Of a stretch of DNA of 64,000 nucleotides, positions 57,270 through 64,000 are shown piece after piece. Position numbers and translations under genes: made by a program. The DNA comes from Leucaena leucocephala (lineage: Eukaryota; Streptophyta; Magnoliopsida; Fabales; Fabaceae). Positions within the stretch are counted from its first letter, which is position 1. Each line of letters starts with the position of its first letter. The notes beneath the pieces are model-generated. The model had not been told where the DNA came from. It saw only the letters and a list, made by a program, of their open reading frames with translations, and made no database searches. The stretch spans positions 2,299,001-2,363,000 of the forward strand of contig CM073549.1 of NCBI GenBank assembly GCA_037074615.1, given 5' to 3'.

Positions 57270-58444
57270 CAGGAGATGACCGAAAGACACTGTATACCTG
57301 AAAGAACCATTGAAGATTATGACAGCCGATCTTCAAATGAAGTGAAAGCAAAACGTTTTCTACACTGAAGATCTAACACAGCAACCTTGAGAGTTCAAAT
57401 CGTCAAAACCATTTGGAGTCTAAATGTTTAACCCTAAAGTGAAAAATCAGTAATTATTTTCTAATGATCTCTAAAATTTCTTTGTAATTTCATTTAATTA
57501 TGAAGGCTAACTCATGTTCTGATTTTCAACTCAAACTTAGCTGATGAATTTTAATATAAATATAATCTCTAAGTCACTTGAGATCAAAGTTATTATCCTA
57601 CTAGGCCAATCTTAACCCAATATTACCCTGTTGGGATTTAGGATTGCGATGGAGAAATCTCCCACATTTAATAGCATTGATTTCTTATTAATCTCTTGCC
57701 AAATGAGACACAAGGAGATCATGAGGATTTGGATTCTTTCAGAATCCTCTCCCTCCTCATCCTTTAGAATTGCCTCCCTTTGTTTCTCTGTGATCATCTT
57801 TTATCCATTAAAAAAAAACACCTTGTCCATCTGCTGACCCTCTTTTAAACGTTTTTTTTTAAAAGGTGTATTTTTTAATTTAAAAAAAAAACTTTTTAAA
57901 GTGTTTTTTAAAAATCTTAAAAAAATGTTTTTAAAAAAACAGTGAGGTAACAGGGTTTAGGAGGATGAGAGGCAACGTAGAGAAAAAAGGGAGGCGATTT
58001 TGAGGGATGAGGAGGGAGACAATTATGAGAGAATCCAAATCCGAGATCAAGTTGTTTCTTTTGTTTCTGGTTAACTTGATCACTGCTTCATATAATATAG
58101 TATTTGATCATTTCATTAAAAAGTTAGTCCACCTTCCGCTATCAATATAAGATGAGATCAGATGAGTCCATCATAAATAATCTATTCAGTGGTGAAGTAG
58201 CTCGATCAAAACATTATTTTCCTCCATTTGCAAGTAATTTTCAATCAAATGCAACGGCTGATGTGATCCCTTAATTAAGATCGCAGATGTCTCCAATTCC
58301 AAATGAAATGATGAATGGCAAGTATAAATCGACACCAAGGGGAGCCAAATTGACAGAGTGTAGGAAATAGCTAAGAGGAATATCAGAAAATAAGTGTTCC
58401 ATTTATTAGGTTGGACAAGAATCATATTAGATCAAATTAAGAAT
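57270..58444. other. Intergenic region with a long inverted repeat
   Basis: No gene supported. Holds the foldback at 57720-58045. The right end is probably the 3'UTR of the disrupted minus-strand gene. Confidence 0.4.
57720..58045. repeat. Imperfect inverted repeat (foldback, about 66-bp arms)
   Basis: Left arm about 57723-57790 (GGATTTGGATTCTTTCAGAA, CCCTCCTCATCCTTTAGAAT, TGCCTCCCTTTGTTTCTCTG). The reverse complement of about 57975-58043 reads GGATTTGGATTCTCTCATAA, CCCTCCTCATCCCTCAAAAT, CGCCTCCCTTTTTTCTCTAC. The roughly 185-bp spacer is dominated by A and T runs. Could be a MITE, a fold-back relic or an expressed hairpin. Confidence 0.65.
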
Positions 58445-58604
58445 CTATAACTGCTCACTCTCTGAGAAAACTGGAGCAGCCGCAAGGAGTTTCTTTCGGA
58501 GCAAGCATCGAGGGCGATTGATCCTCAAGGCAAAGCAAGGAACTCCCAAATTGACTTGATCCAGGGCCGGAACGGTCTGATCGGAGGAGGAAGATGTTGA
58601 AGTG
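58445..58604 (-). pseudogene. 3' part of a small host gene split by a copia insertion
   Basis: Continues the frame of 63429-63630 after removal of the retrotransposon and one copy of the AAGTG target duplication. Encodes a Ser-rich junction, then DQTVPALDQVNLGVPCFALR and a basic end, with a TAG at 58445-58447. Without the element the gene would have 119 codons including the stop. Confidence 0.75.
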
Positions 58605-58769
58605 TGTTAGAATTGTATTAAATATAGATGTTTGGGCTTTAGGCATTTAGGCCCATAAGGGGATATCATGAGATTGGGCTTGAAGACTTATCAGATACGC
58701 ATATGTAATATATATGATTGATGAGATTGAATAAAAATATACGAAAAGTATTTTTCTCACAACTTTTTA
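58605..58769 (+). repeat. 5' LTR of the second copia element
   Basis: 165 bp starting TGTTAGAATTG. Its end is TA where the 3' LTR has the canonical CA. Confidence 0.92.
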
Positions 58770-58898
58770 TGGCATCAGAGCGGGTCGCTCCAAGAAGGAC
58801 CGCACAACAAATCAAGAAACCCGAAACTTCAGACTCCTAAACACTTTCTGCAGAAGGAACGCCGCAAGCCCTAGGAGAAAAAACGCGACGGTGAACCC

Positions 58899-61800
58899 AT
58901 GACAGAAAACTTGCAAATAGCAAGCAAAACGAATGAAGGAGACATTGATGGGCTTCGATTTACCCACCCACTGTTTCTTCATCCATCAGATACCCAAGGC
59001 TCCACAATCATCCCACATATTCTGACAGGCAGCGATAACTACACGGTATGGAGTCGTGCTCTTCGTATTGCACTCCTCGGCAAACATAAACTTGGATTTG
59101 TCGATGGAACCTGTGAAAAATCTGCTTATGAAGAGCGTTTCCATCCCCAGTGGGAGCGTTGTAACGCCGTTGTATTCTCTTGGATTCTCCATTCTGTGTC
59201 CAAAGATCTTGCGAACAGCATTATATTTTTTCAAGATGCCCGATCGGTATGGCTGGACCTTCAAGAACGGTTTAATAAGGTAACGGGCTCTAGACTCTTT
59301 TCTTTGCATCGAGAAATTGGATCCTTACGCCAAGGCTCTGCCTCAGTTTCATCTTATTACACCAAGATGAAAGAATTGTGGGAAGAGCAAAATATGCTGC
59401 TACCGTTACCTTCTTGTAAATGTGATACATCTAAAATCTATGCTGAAAGGACCGGACAACAGAAGCTTTTACAATTCCTCACTGGCCTCAATGATAATTT
59501 TGGCCCAGCAAGGAGTCAAATACTATTAATGACTCCCTTGCCAACGATTAATCAGGCGTTTGCCATGATTTTGGAAGACGAAGCTCAAAGAAACATCATG
59601 GGTTCCATTGGTACTGATCTCACTGAAGGAGTTGCTATGGCCACTAGAGGCAGGGGACGTGGACGAGGAAGGGGGAGAGGAGGACCCCCACTTGAATGTA
59701 CCCACTGCAACAGAAAAGGCCATACCAAGGAGGGATGTTGGCACATAATTGGATTCCCAGAAAATTTCAAAGGAAATAAACCCAAATTGGGCTGTGAAGA
59801 AAACATCAACCACACTGGCACCGAGATACTATCCGGAACAGAAACTGCTTCTCATTCTGCCACCACCATTACTCCAAAATTTACTCAAGAAGAATATGAC
59901 CGATTACTTCAATTTCTTTGTAAGGATGTGGCTGTTTCCAGTTTAGCACATGCCCTTACGGGTACAGGTTTGATCAATAATCAAGTTTCTACACACACTC
60001 ACATTAATTGGGTCATTGACTCAGGGGCCACTACACATCTTGTAGGGGACCTTTCTATTCTAGACACTTACACAATCTACACAGGACCTATCAAGCATAT
60101 TAAAATTCCTGATGGGTCTCGAATCCTTATCACTCATGTTGGACAAGTTGCTGTTTCACATAACTTTAGTTTACACAATGTATTATATGCTCCAGGATTA
60201 CAATTTAACCTCATCTCAGTGTCAAAACTAACAAAAGAACATAATTGTATAATTACCTTCTTTCCTGACCTTTGTCTCATGCAGGGCCTCCAGGGTCAGA
60301 AGATGAAGGCGACTGGTAAAATGGTTGATGGACTTTATATTCTGCCACATGTTAAAAATCACTCCCTCAATTTAGTAGGGAATACCGTTGGAACACTTAC
60401 ACGTACACATAATACAGATGTATGGCTTATGCATTCTAGATTAGGACATGCACCTTTCTCTGTGTTGAAACACCTGGGCATTGTACCTAATAATGATGAA
60501 TTGTTGAATAAAAATTGTGATATTTGCTCTCGGTCCAAGCAGACCAAACTTCCCTTTCCATCCAGTTGCATTAAAACAAATTCATGTTTTGAATTATTGC
60601 ACCTTGATGTTTGGGGACCATATCGGGTGCCTACACATCAAGGTCATCAATATTTTTTTACCATTGTTGATGATTTTTCACGAGCAACATGGATTTTTCT
60701 TATGAAACATAAATCAAAAACTTCTTATCACATTAAGCACTTTATAGCATATGCCTTTACACAATTTTCTGCCATTGTAAAGAAGATTCGCAGTGACAAT
60801 GGTACTGAGTTTATGAACCATAATCTTCGTGAGTTCCTCTTGACCAAAGGAATAATACATGAATCCTCATGCCCTTATACTCCCGAGCAAAATGGGATAG
60901 TAGAAAGAAAACACAGGACTATTATGCAAATTTCAAGAAGCCTAATGCTTCAATCTCAAGTCCCTATCATATATTGGGGGGAGTGCATTAAAACTGCTGT
61001 TTACATTGTTAATCGTGTGCCTTCTCGGATTCTTAATCATATGACTCCTTATGAAAAATTATATGGTACTGCACCTAGTTATGATAATTTGAAAGTTTTT
61101 GGGGCATTGGCATATGCCACTGATCTCAACTCTTATGATAAATTTCATCCTAGATCCATACCTTGTGTCTTCATTGGATATCCTCCTCATCAAAAGGGAT
61201 ACTTACTGCTTGATTTTAAAACTCATAATCTCTTGGTTAGTCGACATGTTACCTTTATGGAGGATAAATTTCCCTTCAAAGATAGCATGCTCACTAACCA
61301 AGGGGGAGTGTCACAAGAATGGCAACAACTATTTTACTTTGACGATGATTATGACTCTAACAGAACTTTGCAGCAGATTTCACAACAAGGTAAAACCCCA
61401 GTTGCAACTTCAGATGGAACTTCAGACCATACTACTGAAGTCCTCAGGCACCCTGCTCAACCGTATAGAGAAGATGAGAGCCATATGGGAGAGAGGACCA
61501 TACAAGGGGAATCTACTACCAGGCAACCCAGGGAGAGAAGAGCACCTATATGGGCCAAAGATTATGTTTGTAACTTGAATAAAATAGATGATACACAAAC
61601 AGGGAAGTCAAAATGTCTATACCCTATTGCAAATCATATCTCTTACATGAACATGTCACCTTCTCATATGTGTTTCTTATGCAATATAGACTGTGTTGCA
61701 GAACCTACTTCATACAAAGAGGCTGCATTAAATAAAGATTGGGTCAAGGCTATGAATCAAGAGATAAAGGCTTTAGAAGATAATCATACATGGGACATAG

Positions 61801-63269
61801 TGCCTCTTCCCAAAGGAAAGAACATAATAGGATGCAAGTGGGTGTTTAAAATTAAATACGACTCACATGGAAAGATAGATAAGTACAAAGCAAGACTTGT
61901 TGCTAAAGGATATACTCAAAGGGAAGGAATTGATTACCATGAAATATTTTCTCCTGTAGTAAAAATGACAACTATTAGAATAATCATGAAATTTGCTGCT
62001 TTATATAATTGGAATTTATATCATATGGATGTACATAATGCCTTTTTACAGGGAGATCTTGATGAAGAGATATATATGCAAATACCCCAAGGTTTTAACA
62101 GTAAGGGGGAGAATATGGTTTGTAAACTTAAAAAATCATTATATGGCTTGAAGCAAGCATCTAGACAATGGAATGCCAAATTGTCTATGGCATTGATTCA
62201 AGGAGGATTCATGCAAGGTAAGCATGACTATTCACTCTTTTATAAGAAATATAAAAATGAGATAGTATTTGTATTAGTTTATGTCGATGATTTATTGATT
62301 ACAGGAAGTTCAGAAATTAAGATAAGGGAGGTTAAGCAGTATCTACATGATAATTTTAAAATAAAGGATGTAGGAATAATGAAATATTTTCTGGGCATTG
62401 AGGTAGCTAAGTCTAAAGATGGTATAGTGCTGTCTCAAAGGAAGTATGTGTTGGATTTATTATCTGATGTAGGCACGAGTGGTTGTAAACCACTTTCAGT
62501 TCCAATGGCTCAAAATCTGAAATTGTTGGCTTATGAGGAAGGAAGAGACAGCAAGTCTGATATGTTGTCAGACCCTGGAAAATACAGACGGTTGGTAGGT
62601 AGACTAATATGTCTAACTTCAACTCGTCCTGATATTTGTTATTCTGTACAGACTCTTAGCCAACATATGGCAAATCCTATGAAAGCTCATATGGCTGCAG
62701 CAATAAATGTGATCAGATATTTGAAGGGGACGTCAGGGCTTGGAGTATTGATTAGTTCCTTGGAAGATCTAGAGCTTACTTGTTATTGTGATGCTGATTG
62801 GGGTGCTTGTGGTTCTACAAGAAGATCGGTGACAGGCTACTTACTGAAGCTTGGAGGGTCACTCATCAAGTGGAAAACGAAGAAGCAAAGTATAGTGTCT
62901 CGTTCATCTGCTGAAGCTGAATACCGGGCACTTGCTGCAACAGTAGCAGAAGTGGTTTGGTTTGTAGGACTACTTAAAGAATTAGGAACTGAACATCCTC
63001 AACCAGTAAAGATATACTGTGACAGTAAGGCAGCAATTCACATAGCCTCAAATGCTGTTTTTCATGAAAGAACAAAGCATATTGAGATTGATCTTCATTT
63101 TGTTCGAGAAAAAGTACAAGACAAGTTGATCAAATTGATACATAAGAGATCTGGAGATCAAGAAGCATATATCCTGACTAAGCCAGTAGGAAAAGATGTG
63201 CAGTCCAGATTACTCAGTAAGTTGGGAACAATTGATATATTTAGCCCCCAACTTGAGGGGGAGTGTTAG
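58899..63269 (+). CDS. Intact Ty1/copia gag-pol polyprotein
   Basis: A single 1456-codon frame without interruption. Gag (about 1-260) with the Trp-rich DNYTVWSRALRIAL region is followed by an RG-repeat (RGRGRGRGRGRGG) and the zinc knuckle CTHCNRKGHTKEGC (about 266). Protease motif IDSGATTH lies at about 373. Integrase starts near 480 (HSRLGHAPF, CDICSRSK) and has the LDVWGPY and RSDNGTEF segments. Reverse transcriptase runs from about 940 (EIKALEDNHTWDIVPLPKGK) to YVDD at about 1127. RNase H has CDADWGACGSTRRSVTGY and SSAEAEYRALAAT (about 1297-1350). All catalytic signatures appear conserved, so the element may still be able to move. The stop codon lies in the 3' LTR. Confidence 0.95.
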   Translation: MTENLQIASKTNEGDIDGLRFTHPLFLHPSDTQGSTIIPHILTGSDNYTVWSRALRIALLGKHKLGFVDGTCEKSAYEERFHPQWERCNAVVFSWILHSVSKDLANSIIFFQDARSVWLDLQERFNKVTGSRLFSLHREIGSLRQGSASVSSYYTKMKELWEEQNMLLPLPSCKCDTSKIYAERTGQQKLLQFLTGLNDNFGPARSQILLMTPLPTINQAFAMILEDEAQRNIMGSIGTDLTEGVAMATRGRGRGRGRGRGGPPLECTHCNRKGHTKEGCWHIIGFPENFKGNKPKLGCEENINHTGTEILSGTETASHSATTITPKFTQEEYDRLLQFLCKDVAVSSLAHALTGTGLINNQVSTHTHINWVIDSGATTHLVGDLSILDTYTIYTGPIKHIKIPDGSRILITHVGQVAVSHNFSLHNVLYAPGLQFNLISVSKLTKEHNCIITFFPDLCLMQGLQGQKMKATGKMVDGLYILPHVKNHSLNLVGNTVGTLTRTHNTDVWLMHSRLGHAPFSVLKHLGIVPNNDELLNKNCDICSRSKQTKLPFPSSCIKTNSCFELLHLDVWGPYRVPTHQGHQYFFTIVDDFSRATWIFLMKHKSKTSYHIKHFIAYAFTQFSAIVKKIRSDNGTEFMNHNLREFLLTKGIIHESSCPYTPEQNGIVERKHRTIMQISRSLMLQSQVPIIYWGECIKTAVYIVNRVPSRILNHMTPYEKLYGTAPSYDNLKVFGALAYATDLNSYDKFHPRSIPCVFIGYPPHQKGYLLLDFKTHNLLVSRHVTFMEDKFPFKDSMLTNQGGVSQEWQQLFYFDDDYDSNRTLQQISQQGKTPVATSDGTSDHTTEVLRHPAQPYREDESHMGERTIQGESTTRQPRERRAPIWAKDYVCNLNKIDDTQTGKSKCLYPIANHISYMNMSPSHMCFLCNIDCVAEPTSYKEAALNKDWVKAMNQEIKALEDNHTWDIVPLPKGKNIIGCKWVFKIKYDSHGKIDKYKARLVAKGYTQREGIDYHEIFSPVVKMTTIRIIMKFAALYNWNLYHMDVHNAFLQGDLDEEIYMQIPQGFNSKGENMVCKLKKSLYGLKQASRQWNAKLSMALIQGGFMQGKHDYSLFYKKYKNEIVFVLVYVDDLLITGSSEIKIREVKQYLHDNFKIKDVGIMKYFLGIEVAKSKDGIVLSQRKYVLDLLSDVGTSGCKPLSVPMAQNLKLLAYEEGRDSKSDMLSDPGKYRRLVGRLICLTSTRPDICYSVQTLSQHMANPMKAHMAAAINVIRYLKGTSGLGVLISSLEDLELTCYCDADWGACGSTRRSVTGYLLKLGGSLIKWKTKKQSIVSRSSAEAEYRALAATVAEVVWFVGLLKELGTEHPQPVKIYCDSKAAIHIASNAVFHERTKHIEIDLHFVREKVQDKLIKLIHKRSGDQEAYILTKPVGKDVQSRLLSKLGTIDIFSPQLEGEC

Positions 63270-63428
63270 AATTGTATTAAATATAGATGTTTGGGCTTTA
63301 GGCATTTAGGCCCATAAGGGGATATCATGAGATTGGGCTTAAAGACTTATCAGATACGCATATGTAATATATATGATTGATGAGATTGAATAAAAATATA
63401 CGAAAAGCATTTTTCTCACAACTTTTCA
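63264..63428 (+). repeat. 3' LTR of the second copia element
   Basis: 165 bp, TGTTAGAATTG ... CTTTTCA. Its first six bases contain the polyprotein stop codon TAG. Confidence 0.92.
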
Positions 63429-63630
63429 AAGTGGAGGACGAGTGAGATGTAAGAAGATCGGAGAGAAGAATCTGAGTATGCGAATCAAAGATCCGGGATC
63501 TAGCATTGAGTTTGAAGTCCCTAAGACGAGCCAGAGCTCCAGGCTTAAGAAACCTATTGTGATAGTAGTATCGTTGGTTTCGGTTTGGAAGGAAGGATTG
63601 ACTCGGCTTCCTTCCCGTAGTTCCTCTCAT
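63429..63630 (-). pseudogene. 5' part of a small host gene split by a copia insertion
   Basis: Begins MRGTTGRKPSQSFLPNRNQR and continues YYYHNRFLKPGALARLRDFK, then a Ser-rich stretch where the retrotransposon enters. The NRFLKPGALAxLRDxxxxARS pattern is like a family of short uncharacterised plant proteins. In the present sequence the frame runs into the element (LTR) and stops soon after. The remaining coding part is at 58445-58604. An insertional null allele is the likely state. Confidence 0.75.
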
Positions 63631-63683
63631 GGTTTCTGGATCACAGAGAGAAAGGGAGAGAGGAATGGATGGGAAGGTGAATA

Positions 63684-63691
63684 TTATATAG
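63684..63691 (-). promoter_or_regulatory. Candidate TATA box of the disrupted gene
   Basis: CTATATAAT on the minus strand about 55-60 nt upstream of the ATG at 63630. A long CT/GA microsatellite lies further upstream. Confidence 0.5.
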
Positions 63692-63791
63692 GTGGAAGAG
63701 GAAGAACAAGGATATGGCGGGAAAAAAGGGTCTCATGTGCAGAGAGGGGGAGTGAATGGAGGCGGAGAATTCAAAGTGGGGAAGGCTAGGG

Positions 63792-63794
<3 letters not shown>

Positions 63795-63848
<54 letters not shown>
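63795..63848. repeat. (CT)n microsatellite, GA on the minus strand
   Basis: More than 25 dinucleotide units. On the minus strand it is a GAGA-type tract about 165 nt upstream of the disrupted gene's start, a common position for plant promoter GA repeats. Confidence 0.95.
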
Positions 63849-63852
<4 letters not shown>

Positions 63853-64000
63853 TATTGCAGTTTCACCACCTGTATTTTTCTACGTGTTTGAATGTTGCAA
63901 ATATAGAAATCATATTTTACAAATAAGTTATGCTCATTTAAGTCAGATTTAAATTAACATGTATATCCATCTAAAAGTCAACAAATTTTCACAAATTACA

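Larger units (their letters stand above)
58605..63428 (+). mobile_element. Ty1/copia LTR retrotransposon with intact polyprotein
   Basis: A 4824-bp element with 165-bp LTRs (58605-58769 and 63264-63428) and a perfect 5-bp target duplication AAGTG (58600-58604 and 63429-63433). The primer-binding site TGGCATCAGAGC starts right after the 5' LTR. The polypurine tract TTGAGGGGGAGTG ends at the 3' LTR. I count three differences between the LTRs (G/A in GGCTTGAAGAC, T/C in AAAAGTATTT, and the terminal TTTTTA versus TTTTCA), so the insertion is young but older than the one at 46.5 kb. It interrupts the coding sequence of a small minus-strand gene. Confidence 0.95.

Noticed and set aside
61099..61578. 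159-codon alternative frame inside the second copia element
   Set aside because: Overlaps the intact polyprotein in another frame and has no domain features.
1..64000. CRISPR arrays, bacterial operons, rRNA genes, centromeric or telomeric arrays
   Set aside because: Nothing of this kind was seen; the only regular arrays are short microsatellites.

Overview
This window is nuclear DNA from a flowering plant, almost certainly a core eudicot. The evidence is AT-rich intergenic DNA, GT-AG introns, plant-specific gene families (a duplicated-domain THG1, an At1g61900-type SPARK/GPI protein, a CDPK, a CPC/ETC-type R3-MYB, a plant GON4-like protein) and plant retroelements (Ty1/copia, TRIM, tRNA-derived SINEs, Stowaway-type MITEs). 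Nothing seen fixes the species. Multi-exon gene models were built by hand from splice signals, phase continuity and remembered family features, not from alignments.

Layout. 0.9-2.5 kb (+): tRNA-His guanylyltransferase with two tandem THG1 domains. 3.4-3.7 kb (+): small basic plant protein. 5.4-9.8 kb (-): eight-exon SPARK/GPI-anchored protein, including a 12-nt microexon. 13.3-13.7 kb (-): small MGNCC acylated protein. 13.7-18.8 kb: gene-poor AT-rich DNA with repeats. 18.87-23.7 kb: a rearranged repeat block with inverted and direct duplications, a tandem TRIM retroelement and truncated host-gene exons (RNA pseudouridine synthase 6-like and an unidentified exon pair). 23.9-24.3 kb (+): a stand-alone I29 cysteine-protease-propeptide gene. 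28.4-32.3 kb (+): a CPK21/CPK9-like calcium-dependent protein kinase. 35.0-38.8 kb (+): a coiled-coil/acidic protein whose C-terminal half looks like a degenerate Crypton/DUF3504-type tyrosine recombinase. 39.9-40.6 kb (-): a three-exon R3-MYB with a SINE inserted exactly at its stop codon. 44.2-55.6 kb (+): a GON4-like nuclear protein whose second coding intron carries a 4.8-kb antisense copia element with identical LTRs. 58.6-63.4 kb (+): a second copia element with one uninterrupted 1456-aa polyprotein, inserted into the coding sequence of a small minus-strand host gene at 58.4-63.6 kb.

The genes do not form a pathway; this is an ordinary plant gene neighbourhood. The main stories are mobile-element activity (two young copia insertions, one neutral in an intron and one breaking an exon; four SINE copies all with target-site duplications; several foldback MITEs inside introns) and molecular domestication or degeneration: a recombinase-like protein that has lost catalytic residues, a THG1 with a probably dead first domain, and an inhibitor-like propeptide without its protease.
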